Shown here in pieces: positions 44,529 through 55,023 of a stretch of DNA of 64,000 nucleotides. The notes beneath the pieces were generated by a model. It saw only the letters and a list, made by a program, of their open reading frames with translations, did not search any database and was not told the DNA's origin. The position numbers were made by a program, and so were the translations under genes. Source of the DNA: Rhodocollybia butyracea (taxonomy: Eukaryota; Basidiomycota; Agaricomycetes; Agaricales; Omphalotaceae). How positions within the stretch are numbered: position 1 is the first letter of the stretch; each line of letters starts with the position of its first letter. Location of the stretch: positions 31,967-95,966 of the forward strand of contig JADNRY010000235.1 in NCBI GenBank assembly GCA_015501585.1. The letters run 5' to 3'.

Positions 44529-45424
44529 GATGCCAAGATCACTCCTCCTAAGTTTGTGGTCTTCTCGGGTCTGGGTCTGCCGAGTGCATTGCTGAATTGT
44601 CCATGGACGTTAAATCAATTTTCTTTTTTATATTGTATTTTGTTGCTCGCCCCTCGCATGGGGATTTCGCTTTTGTCTCCCCTTTCTGGGGCAGTATCGT
44701 AGTATTCTTAGGTATATAGGCACCTTTAGAATATAGTAGACTAAAGCCTATAAAATAACAAGACCTTCGGGTCAAACGTGTACATATCATACTCAAGTGA
44801 CTTTCCTAAGTCTTAAGTTTTCATAAGTTGAATTCTCAGGAAGGCTTTCAGCATGATAGCCTATTCTCAGGAGTTTTGTTATAATCGCATAAGTTTTCCT
44901 TGAGTACCGTACCAGCTCTTGTAGCATGTTAGAGTATACTCGCGGAAAGCTTTTTATGACTCGAATTCCCGCCTTGGGAACCTATATGGTTCGTTAACGG
45001 TGTAATCAAGTCTTTCAGGGAAAGCCTAGAGAAGACTCATCATCCCTAAGTAAGCTGGGTGCGATGCAATCTTTCCCTAGATATTGACATTCTTTCAATA
45101 CAACATCCAATCTTGGATCAGGTCCTGTTTAGGCATATGATGACCGTCAAAATGAAATCCATTGATGCTCGATATTATGGGTGTAAGGTTTTTCCTAGCA
45201 TTTTCGTCTTCCGGAGAATTATCGCGGTGAGGTACCTGCGTTAGGTTTCCCCGTGCCGCTTCTAATACTCTTTAAGCGTTCGCTTTATGTTTTGCCTAGT
45301 GTTCTCCCTTTTGTTGAGCAATGTTATGGTTCCTATTTTGGTCATAGATGTCGTTGAATAAATTCAAAATTCTCCTCGTGATGTGACTGCCTGGAGCTAT
45401 GGTGTCTTGGCACCATGCGCTTCC
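44529..45424. other. Spacer between antisense units 1 and 2
   Basis: Non-coding. Contains three diverged repeats of the theme 'CTCAGGA..TTTTATAA/AGTTTTC' around 44800-44960 and no gene I can support. Confidence 0.35.
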
Positions 45425-45442
45425 CTCCCCCAAACTAATGAT
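45425..45442. repeat. Second copy of the CTCCCCCAAACTAATGAT block
   Basis: Same 18 bases as at 41366-41383, with partial similarity continuing for about 25 bases (ACCGTCC..GT..AGC). On minus it would be an internal polypurine tract; on plus it lies upstream of antisense unit 2. Confidence 0.7.
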
Positions 45443-45523
45443 ATCAACCGTCCTCAGTTGAGCACTTGGGTTTCAGAACGCGCCGGGGACCCGTAGGACT
45501 CCGTCGCTCTAAGACATTAACCT

Positions 45524-45532
45524 ATAAAAGCG
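45524..45532 (+). promoter_or_regulatory. TATA box of antisense unit 2
   Basis: CTATAAAAG lies about 75 bp before the ATG at 45599, at a usual distance for a fungal core promoter. Confidence 0.5.
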
Positions 45533-45598
45533 TCCGCGAAAAACATTTCAAGACCCAGTTCTCAGAAAACTTTTCCTCGAACTACAAGTCTCTCTACA

Positions 45599-47195
45599 AT
45601 GTCTTCCAAGAACACCCAAAATACCGATGACAAACCGCAGTTCATGAAGAATACTATGGAAGCCATCGTCGCCTCCACCAGAACACTCAAAGAGGCTACC
45701 AGTCGTCTCCGCGATGCCATCGAGTACAACGAGGATCAGACTCTCCTTCAGGCAGAGGTTCTTAGCACCACACAAAAGCACGTTGACCTTCTTGTGAGCC
45801 TCTTTTTGCCTCTTCCACAGGAGCCTGACCTTGATCTCCTGCCTCCATAGACCACGTTGTTTCATAAGGAGAAAGTACTCAAATTCCCCGCAAACGTTGG
45901 TGTTCTTGAACAAGGACATGACCTTCTTCTCCGCGTGATGAAGATTTGTCCCAGCGCTAAGACTGCTCATTCTGCGACTGCTGTGCGCCTCGGCAATTTC
46001 ATCAACGAGCTCAACCTCGCGCTGGTAAGCCCGTTTTAACATATCCGAAAAAACACTTATAGATACCGATCCAGGCAGCGTCAAAGAAGGTTTCCTTGGG
46101 GGCTGGTACTACAGGGCCGGGCCCTTTCACCACTACCCGCAGTAAGCCCCCTCACTATGCTACCATCCTGGATTACTGTCTTCCGTCTAAACACGATGTA
46201 GGGGCTTCCAGTGCTGCCAACGATGACAAGACCACCGATTACGCGGCAAAATCCGCCGCTCTCTCTACCATCTCGTTCTCCAAGGAGTCCAAAGAACCCT
46301 CGAAGTCGACTAAAAGCTCTAGTAGCTCTAAAGGTACCATTCTCATCGACGACAAGGACGAACCCATGGAGGAAGATCATCCCGCTACGCAGATTGCATT
46401 TGTAAGTTCTCTTTTCTTAACATATATTATAAAATCCATGAAGCGTGCGCCTGCACGGATCCCACGATAACTGTGCTGAAGGAACCGTAGTGTTACCACT
46501 CACGCTCGGGCTTTCCTCTCCCAAAAGGACCATTTGGCTCTCGGGCTTGGAATCAACGAGCAGTCGTACTGACTAAAGAGTTCCAGGATCCCCGGAAATT
46601 ACTGACGCACTAGCTCGCGCTCAGGCTTCGAGGAAGAAGACCCGAGAGTCTAGGAAGTCCTCGAAGGCCAAGGTACTTAGATCCTTCCTCGGGCCCTGTA
46701 AACACTTGGCTGACATCTCCACATAGGCTTCCGGTGAAGTGAGTACTTCATCACTTAAGAGGAAAGTCAAGGAAACGCCTGTTGCCAATGAAGCAGCCAG
46801 TCTTGTCAAGGAGTACAGAAAGTGCATGCGTTTAGATGCTGAGCTCATTGATAGTTCTCCCGAGGATGCTGGTGAGTATTTTTAACATTTTTTTAAAACA
46901 AATCCGACTTACATCGACTGCGCAGTTACCTGTGCGCGACGCGAATGCGTTGTGGCCAAGCAATTCCTTGCTTCTTTGACCGGCCAATTTTACCAATCTC
47001 AATGTTCTCTTGAATATTCATAGGAACGAGTATCTCGGGAACCTGAACAAGACTCAGGTCTTTTATGCTCGTGCTCTCCAAGCTCAGAAAGTCACAGACA
47101 GCTTGGTCCACCTTTTGAAGTTCAGAGAGGACTCAGAAATGGCAGAAGGCGTACGTCAACTTTCCCTTGAACATCATCAGACAAGCGGGGGTTAA
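45599..47195 (+). pseudogene. Antisense gene unit 2 inside the gypsy element, degraded
   Basis: Plus-strand unit starting MSSKNTQNTDDKPQFMKNTM. The first part is helical (EAIVASTRTLKEATSRLRDA, then LVSLFLPLPQEPD) and stops at a TAG at 45848, after which the same frame stays open (VLKFPANVGVLEQGHDLLLR). An intron follows at about 46024-46075, then a Ser/Lys-rich region (SKESKEPSKSTKSSSSSKG) and an acidic motif (DDKDEPMEEDHP). Further exons with KRKVKETPVANEAASLVKEY and VTCARRECVVAKQFLASL lie at 46735-47000, again with breaks. No domain is recognised. The paired arrangement with unit 1 suggests both belonged to the retroelement. Confidence 0.5.
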
Positions 47196-47642
47196 TCCAC
47201 TATGCCTTCAGTGAGCATTGGCTGTGGTGAATGTACAGGGATGGAGTGTGTGATGTGTCAATCCTCCCTGTTAGCATCGTTGGAGTGGTAAATAACTTGT
47301 AAGTTTTTCCCCTCGGACACTATATTGTTGTCTGAACCGAGCTTCTAGTCGAATTCTTCAAATAAACTTTTCTCTCGAGAAACCACACCCTTTACAGTCT
47401 CTTTATCTTCTTTGCCTGGTAGCCTCTGAGCTCCGGCAATTCGTTTCCAGTACCAGTTAAGCCTATAGTCACTTGTTTATATCTTTAACATAGGCCTCTG
47501 ACTATTACAGTCTTAAAAAGCCCAATAAATCCACGTGTATTGATGATAACAAGGAGTTTTCGAGATTAACATAACTTCAATACCAAGGTAAGTTTCTTTC
47601 CACGGGAAGAAAATGCATAGTGTTATAAATCCCTCGAACATG
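47196..47642. other. Convergent 3' ends of antisense unit 2 and pol
   Basis: No gene. Lies between the last exon of the plus-strand unit and the stop of the minus-strand pol tail. Confidence 0.4.
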
Positions 47643-49582
47643 TTAGCGTTCATTATTAGGTATCACTTTCCGCATCAAGCGGGTTCTGACACGAGGAGTT
47701 TTGTCTGTCTCCAGTATAATCTCTTCCTCACTTGAATCTTTGTCAGAGTCCGGTTCTTCAGGGTTATAAGCCACTTCATCACCGTCTACTGGTTTTCTCA
47801 AAGTAGGGATTTGATCAAACAAGGGGTCCCCTCCTTTACGTATAAATTCCACATCCTCATCATCATCACCATCATTTACCATGGTGTCTAACTGATCCTT
47901 GGTCAAGTTGATGAGATCATGTATATCCTCAGGTAAGTCTATAGGTTCGTATCAGGAACGGTGGGGTAAGACCCTAAATGCACCAACTTTGCTTTTCAAC
48001 ACGGTACCATCCATTTCCGCGATAATGTAAGAACCTCCCCTAGTTTTACAGATAACGACCATAGGTCCCATATATCTAGGGAACATCTTCCTGGCAAGAT
48101 TCTTTTCAATCGCTGGATTTCTAACCTGAACAAGCGTCCCGGGTTTGAAATCGTAGTCGAAGATGACATGGCAATATTTCTTCTCGAACTCCCTTAGGTT
48201 TCTTCTCTTATTTTCAGTGACATGCTCTTGCATGTCCTCGACAAAGGTTCTATGTTTTGACAAGGCCTGTGCATGATAACCCAATAATTCCTCGGTAGTC
48301 AAGATATGATCTGGTGGATTTACCAACCATGTAGACTCAACGATATCAAAAGGTAATAATGGTTTTGCGCCGGTTACCAAGAAGAATGGTGAACAACCAA
48401 AGCCTCTCCTCGCCGTTATTCTATCAACCCATAATACATGTTTAAGGAAGTAGAACCACTTCTTGATATCGCCGCCAGTCGCTTTTACCAGAGCCTGTCG
48501 AATATCAAAGTGCGCTCTTTCGATTTTGCCATTCCCTTGGGAATTATATGGCGAGACCCGGATGCCTTGAATTCCATATTATTCTCGAGCCAGTTAACCA
48601 TGGCTAACATCACCGGGGCGTTATCCATGACAACTTCCTCGGCACATCCCCAACGACAGATTATGTCATCAAAGAACCACTCGGCCAGGGACTTCGCGTT
48701 TTCTTGCGGTAAGGCCCGGGCTTCTGACCAACTTGACAGAGAATCCCTAGCGTGAACAATATACTTACACCTATTGCTCACGGGTGTGATATTGATAGTA
48801 TCAACATGCACTTTCTGGAACAATGAGGGTGTATGTGTTATGACCGGGGGAATCTTCAGAAGGCGTAATTGACGGTTCTGACAAGGAATACAAGAGCCAA
48901 CATACCAATGTACGTTGCTTTCCATATCAGGCCACCAAAAACGTTGATCCAGGAACTTGTGGGTAGCAAATGTTCCTTTATGTGCTAAGCTATCATGCGC
49001 GCAATGTATCATATACATTCGACGGTCAGGGCTAACTACTAATTGATGCTGAGCACCTTCCTCAGTAGCTTTCTTATAAAGCCGACCTTTCTTATCCACA
49101 AAGAATTTCTTTGCTTGGCACAAAAAGCTTCGGGCTTCCGGTGTGCTCATGTTTTCTGTGATATCCTTCTCATCATCTGTATGCCACTTGGCAATAGTAG
49201 GTAACATATCATCTAGTTTGTTTCCCCATTCCGACTGACGTTCCCAAGGATAAGGGTTATCAGCCCTCCATTCTGCGGAGTCTTGTGGAATATGAAGTGT
49301 TTGACTGAACGAAGAGTAGACTTTGCCGTGACTTTTGATCAGCGCTTTCCGGTGACGTTTGGATGCTTTCTCGTCATCAAGGGCTTCCTGGAGTTCTTCC
49401 TGGATGTCCTCAGGATGACAAGCTAGCTCACTGAGGTAACCACTGCGTGGGTCAATGTCATCCTTGAAGGACTCAAAATCTAAAGGCTCTTTGGCCCCTT
49501 CACCCATGATAAGTTCAACGGTGATAGGGCTAACTATGGGTATGTGGGCAGAAGGCAAAACAACACCATCACAAACACACAA
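47643..49582 (-). pseudogene. pol: Gypsy integrase and C-terminal tail, frameshifted
   Basis: Minus strand. The zinc-binding part has H..H..C..C in AHDSLAHKGTFATHKFLDQRFWWPD..SCIPCQ. The core has the first D in QKVHVDTINITP and the second D in EEVVMDNAPV. Just before the catalytic Glu one base is missing near 48568-48575. The correct continuation ([20 protein letters not shown]) is found in the next frame, where the E is present. That frame continues through [17 protein letters not shown] to an SH3-like C-terminal part ([25 protein letters not shown]) and an acidic tail ending at 47643. One shift, and possibly a second near 47945, inactivates it. Confidence 0.8.
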
Positions 49583-51202
49583 TCAGACTTTTGAGTTCTG
49601 GGGTAATTCAAGATTGATCAATGGACTCTATTGCACAAAATGCTCTATAGTCTCTGGGGTTCTCTTTGTACTTTAACTATTCCTTTCAAAACAAGACTCT
49701 GGACTTCAAAACTTTCAAACAAGACAAGACTGGGACTTTAACTTTCAATCAATCAACAACAACAACAACAAGTGCAAGGTCTCTTTCTTTGTCTGTTCAA
49801 ATGCAATCCAAGTTCATTCAAGTTCTGTCAGAAGCAAAAGCACTCTGAATAATTCTGTTCTTTCTTCTGCCAGAAGCACCCTATTACTACAAGCTTGACA
49901 GCAAGCTTGTTAACCTGGGGGGGAGGGATGCCTGCTCTTTCTGGAGGTCTCCCCTTGATTATATACCCAAGGAAGCCAAGAGTATTGGTAAGGGGAGCAT
50001 GTGCTCTGCATACGAGGCTGTATGGCATCATATGGTCAATTCTATTGTGAAATTTTACATCAGACCCGGAAACGGTGAGCAGAGACCGCCCCATGAGATC
50101 GTTTCACTCTATTCAGTTCCATTTCGGATCATAGATGTTCAATCTCGAGTTCTTGGTATGTTCTTTTTCATTCATTCTTGATTGTCAGTACTTACAGTGA
50201 CTTATGACTGTAAGTAAGTGTGAACCAGTAGTCCACAGGTTCTATAAGTGAGGGAGGACTTGAAGAAGGATGTATCTCAGCTATTCTCGCCTCGATAATT
50301 GTCATCTAAGCCCTGCAACATCAAGTTTCATTCTAATCTGTGAAATACTGCTCCAAGGGGACAGATCTCAGTTCTATGCTGGAGCATCGGAAAACCACCC
50401 GGTATCGGGACGTTGTACCGTATTTCCAACTTGTATAAACTCGTTTCAAGGGTTCATAAATTTTCTAAGGTCTCTGATTGATGGGCATTGAAGTATGAGC
50501 ATATCTATAGAAATATAGGTATGTCTCCTCCTAGTACCTCCTCAAATCTCGTCTCTATGGTCGGGGGACTCATGGAGTATAATGCGGGAGGGCAGGGGAC
50601 GTCGACGGGACCTGTTCGGACTCGGTTTGACCCCCACTCTTGTCCTGTATCATCATGCTATGCAATTATTTGAAAATGAGGCATTTATCCCAACAACTGA
50701 TGTAACCATGTTCTGGGACCGGAGAAGTACCCTGGATACCGGTATTTCGATGCCATCGGATGCCTATGCACTGCTTTCGTTCGTTCTAGTGCTTCAGGGT
50801 CTCTGGTACATTTTATTTCTTGCCCCAGATTGCCCTTTTGCATGTTCTAAGTTTTATACCCTTAGTAAGGTATTATCATTCTGAGTAAGCATTTCCTATG
50901 GAAGGGAAAGCTTGTAATTGAGTGCTAACTAGTGAAACAATGTAAGAATCGTCTAAACGGTCTGCAACATCGAAGGTTTCATAGAAAACGGCCTCCTGAT
51001 GAAGTAGTTTCAAGTAAATCAATTATATCAAATTGAGAGTATGGGCCGAAATGGCCGATGTTTTGATATCAATGTTAGGCCGTCGTGCGCGTGAAGCGGT
51101 GGCAATACAGGCGTTGTACGAGCTTGTCCGATTTGGGTTTCAGTGAACACAGCACTGGGAGAAGTCCTCCAAGTGGTATGAACACTACGTATCATGCAAA
51201 GA
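49583..51202. other. Unassigned 1.6 kb between RNase H and integrase
   Basis: In related gypsy elements the polyprotein usually continues here. The stretch has no conserved pol sequence. It contains an (AAC)n run near 49755-49770, a TATATAA on minus near 49965 and several short non-coding frames. It may be a further inserted element such as a solo LTR, but I could not find its ends or a target duplication. Confidence 0.4.
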
Positions 51203-52903
51203 CTATCCAGTAGTGAGCTTTAAGTCTAGTTTTAGACTCAAAAAGTCTCGGGGCGTATCAACGGGAGCTCCATCATTGTAATCTTCATAGTCATCTGGGT
51301 CGATTGGTGGTTGAGGGGACTGATATCCGCCTGGAGGTCTCCATGACAAACCATCTGGTCTGTGCAAAATACCCTTCACATGTAAAATCTTGAAGTGGAA
51401 CTTACGGATCTCCTCAATCCATCTATTGATTGTAGCGTTCAGACCACAGCTGGGATGATCTAACATACCCTTGATGTAGCTTGCATCAGTCTCCACGGTC
51501 ATTTGTCGAGAGCCATAGACTAAGTAATAGCTTGATTGTAATGATAGTTTGAGGCCACAGAGTTCTCTCTTAGACTGAGAGAACCGGGCTTCCCGCTCGT
51601 TTAACGTAGTTGATCCAAAGTAATTAAGATACTTCTTTTTAGGATCGTCAGGATCTATTTGATAAATAAACCATCCCACTGCTTTGTAAGAGGTGTCAAC
51701 TGCGAGACAAATGTCCCACTCATAGTTAATGTTTCGGAGTGCCGGGGCATTCCTTACACCATCCTTGAGAGCGTCCATTGCTTCCCGTTGTTCATCTCCC
51801 CATTCCCAATCCATGTCACTAGTTAACTTTGTCAAGGGCATTGCCTTCTTTGCGTAGTTCTCAATAAACATTCGCAACTGTCCAGCAGTCCCAAGGAAAG
51901 CTTGTACGTCGTGCTTATTCTTGCATTCGGGCCAAGTCAAGATTGATTCAGCAATCCCAGCCTCAGGCATCCGGCCTTCGTAAGTACAACAGTGTCCTAG
52001 GACGATAATTTCAGGATTACAAATGAAAGACTTTTTCCCTGAGAAAGTACCCCTGGCATATTTCATCCGTTGACAGACCCGGTTAACATTCTGCATGTGT
52101 TCCCAAACAAATTGTTGTATCCCGGGGTTCTCTGGTATGGTCTTGTAACCTCCGTCTGGAAGTTTGTACCTAGTATTCGGACCTTTTACAGGAACATCGT
52201 CGATATAGGGGACTGTAACATGTGGAATTTCATCTTGTAGGATATAAGTTACATTGTCGTGGAAGATTGGTACAGAATTTGTCCATCCCATTGGTAATTT
52301 CACGAGCCTATGTGGTCCAAAAGGTGTTTGAAAGGTCGTTAGATCCCTCGAGGAAACTGCTAATGGCTTCTCATCATATCCGACATAGAGATCGAAAGTA
52401 GCTCCACAAGCTCGACTACAGAAGTCCCTAGAGACTTCAGCCGGGGCCGGCGGTACACCAGAATGTTGTATAGTAACTTCATTCAAGGGTTCCAGACTAT
52501 GGACCAAACGTAAACTTTTTCCATCCATTTTAACTACACAAAACCACTTTGAGCAATAGGAGGCACTACTAGGTTCGTAAACTCCTGCATCAATCTTTTG
52601 TTTTATTATCTTACACACGTCCTCAAAGATCCCGGGTGGTATTGGAATGTTACGAATGACCCACGGAACATGTGGGAGTACTGGAATTTTAACCGCGGGG
52701 AAGGGTTCTTCCTTGAAGGTACCAGCTTCCTCTGCATTCCAGGCAAACGCTTGTTCCTGAAGCATCATGAAGTGATGAATCAACTTCCTTTCTTCCGGCC
52801 ATAGGAAATCCTCTGAGTGATTTTCGTCGATAATCTCTTTTCTTTCCTGTGTGTAGCATCCGGTGGGAGTGAACTCAGGCGGATTGGGTAATAATTCAGG
52901 CAT
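51203..52903 (-). CDS. pol: Gypsy reverse transcriptase and RNase H, open frame
   Basis: A 566-codon open frame on minus. RT landmarks in order: KIPVLPHVPWVIRNIPIPPG and INAGVYEPSSASY-like lead-in, SKWFCVVKMDGKSLRLVHSL, FDLYVGYDEKPL, TTFQTPFGPHRLVKLPMGW and the active site VPYIDDVPVKGP (YIDD). Then KKSFICNPEIIVLGHCCTYE and the RNase H part starting CLAVDTSYKAVGWFIYQ, with SQSKRELCGLKLSLQSS and VETDASYIKGML. Catalytic residues appear intact, unlike those of the neighbouring gag, protease and integrase. The frame ends soon after the RNase H domain, where the unexplained 1.6 kb begins. Confidence 0.85.
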   Translation of the reverse strand: MPELLPNPPEFTPTGCYTQERKEIIDENHSEDFLWPEERKLIHHFMMLQEQAFAWNAEEAGTFKEEPFPAVKIPVLPHVPWVIRNIPIPPGIFEDVCKIIKQKIDAGVYEPSSASYCSKWFCVVKMDGKSLRLVHSLEPLNEVTIQHSGVPPAPAEVSRDFCSRACGATFDLYVGYDEKPLAVSSRDLTTFQTPFGPHRLVKLPMGWTNSVPIFHDNVTYILQDEIPHVTVPYIDDVPVKGPNTRYKLPDGGYKTIPENPGIQQFVWEHMQNVNRVCQRMKYARGTFSGKKSFICNPEIIVLGHCCTYEGRMPEAGIAESILTWPECKNKHDVQAFLGTAGQLRMFIENYAKKAMPLTKLTSDMDWEWGDEQREAMDALKDGVRNAPALRNINYEWDICLAVDTSYKAVGWFIYQIDPDDPKKKYLNYFGSTTLNEREARFSQSKRELCGLKLSLQSSYYLVYGSRQMTVETDASYIKGMLDHPSCGLNATINRWIEEIRKFHFKILHVKGILHRPDGLSWRPPGGYQSPQPPIDPDDYEDYNDGAPVDTPRDFLSLKLDLKLTTG

Positions 52904-52933
52904 TCCCTCGAGAGGATTGCCGGTGATACACCG

Positions 52934-53557
52934 TCAAACTCTGTATTCCTCGGGTAGATAAACCTTCCCATTCTTGGGATCTTTAATTGCAGTTCTTTTC
53001 CGAGGAATTGAATTCTTGCGCGGTTCATAACTCTCGGGCTTTGTGTACGGCGTATAGGTATAATCTTTTACTCGTGGAAGGTCAGACAGAGGCCTAGGAG
53101 GCAATTTGGGTACGCTGCGACGAGGTTTTCCACCTTTTACAAATTTCGGGGAACCAGGAAACTTAGGAGTCTCCCTTTTTGTACTTTTAGCATCACCCTT
53201 CCTGAAGACAGCATGCCACTCATTAGTTCCAGGTTTTGTAGTGAATCCAGCAAAGGCTTTCATGTGGTCATCAAAGTTGGGCAATTCCTCTCTATTTACT
53301 AGTACAGGACCTTCCTTGGGTTCTTCGTAGTCCAAGCCTTCTTTGTGAGCGTTGAATACTCGTCTATTTCCATCCACTAGTTGTTTATTTACGTAGGCTT
53401 CAATAAGTTCATCGTCCTCGGGAGCTTTCTGCGCAATGAAATTTCTTGAAGCCATGACATAGGCCTTGCTTAACTCCTGCTCGGAAAACTGACCCGTTTC
53501 TGCAAACTTATATCCATCACATACAATATCACGATTATCGTCAAAATGGAAACTCAT
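52934..53557 (-). pseudogene. Gypsy polyprotein, linker between protease and RT
   Basis: Open frame of 207 codons with MSFHFDDNRDIVCDGYKFAE, DDHMKAFAGFTTKPGTNEWH and a Lys/Pro-rich end VYLPEEYRV. This is the variable linker before RT in basidiomycete gypsy elements. It is separated from the RT frame by a frame change around 52905-52935. Confidence 0.6.
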
Positions 53558-53660
53558 AGCAAATTCTACCTCTCCTTGATCGCTACTCAGATCCTCAAGG
53601 TTTAAAAATTTCCCTGTTCCTCCTTGACGGGATTTTTACTACTTCCTGCGTGCTCCGGGA

Positions 53661-55012
53661 CTAGTTTGGGTTTGAACTCGGATTGTCTGTCCTAAGTCTT
53701 TGTCTCGTAGAGCGAATATGTGTACCCATAGTACATTTATTCCCGGTGTTGGGGTCCGTAATCCTCACCTCTTGGCTACCATCAGCATGATTCTTTATCA
53801 CGGATTCCGTGAGAACGTCAAATGGCCTACCAATCAGCACTTTGAATGGTGCCCGCTGTTGCACATGCAGTTGCAGATAGATTGTAATTTCACCAATCTG
53901 GAAAGGAACATTTCTAGCAAGACCTGCGGTTTCCTCGAGACCTCCGTGTACATCCTGCAGATGAATCGTTACAGTAGGATCCCAGACCAAATTCAACTCT
54001 ACAGCAGTCTGACGATCTGACAGCCACTGTCTAGGATTGCCTCAGTTGTTCCATCCTGATGATTGATCTTCGTGTTAATACATCGGAGACTACTAGATCT
54101 TCCCGCGACAATTACCAAATTACGGCGCTCGTCACCCTCGGGTAAGTCTGCTTTAAAGGCTTCAACAGGGTCGCGTTGTACAATAGAACCGGCCTTCAAA
54201 CCATTATGGTTATGCTCGAGGACTTCGAAGATTTCTTCACTATCGAGCTTAATGCTATCCATGGAGATATAACTATCGAATTCATTCCCGCAAGGAAGTT
54301 CCAGCTCCTCAGGTACTTCAGTGCCATCTTTGAGGAGAGTACTAACATAAGCATTCTTCCTCTTAGTAGGAGTTACCCTGACGTTCCTAGCTTTCCTTAA
54401 CATAATTTTCTGGAGAGGACAGCTCAGCGCTAATAGCTCCTCTGATGTCAGCGTTACTTCTGCATCAAACAACTTTCGAGCAACTTCTTCCTCGACTCCA
54501 GGTAAGTGAAATCCACTTCTAATATTAAATTTGGGTCCATTATCCTTGACAGACTTCTCCTTGACAGGATTGTCTTTATCTTGGGTTTCTAGACGTGGTT
54601 GATTGCGTGGAATGGGATGAACCGCATGTGGTTTCACCGCGTCGAATGGTCTATGAGTAACCTTAGTTATCTCGGGAATAGGAGCTTCTTCCCTTAATTC
54701 AGCCAGACTCCGAGCAAACTCTTTGTCAGCTTCCTTATCAAGGATAATTCCAGTTCCGTCTCGAGAGAACTCGTCATCATTGTCGACAACAGCTTTCTCA
54801 ACAAACTTCTTTTTCACAGGAATCACGACTTCCACTTGTTTATGTTTCTCTTTAATAGCAGGGCTTTTAGGTGGTGGCTTTTCAATTCGGGGTTCCCTAA
54901 GGGTACCTTTCGTTGGCGGACCTACCTTCTTAACCAATTCCTTTGTAGATGTGGGCTTTTTCGGGTCTGCCTGCTTGCCTAGAGTATTTCCTCTAGTGAC
55001 TCTACCCTGCAT
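53661..55012 (-). pseudogene. Gypsy linker and aspartic protease, frameshifted
   Basis: A Lys/Glu-rich region (KSPAIKEKHKQVEVVIPVKK) leads to a retropepsin. The active site reads TTEAILDSGCQIV; the frame is then lost near 54005 and recovered as ELNLVWDPTVTIHLQ, GLARNVPFQIGEITIYLQLH and APFKVLIGRPFDVL. The DSG triad is present but the protein is split by a short deletion or frameshift. Confidence 0.72.
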
Positions 55013-55023
55013 CGCTGAAGCAA

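Noticed and set aside
50985..51005. CTCCTGATGAAG as a possible right end of a CATCAGG element.
   Set aside because: No matching left end within the region and no TTTTCCTGATG.
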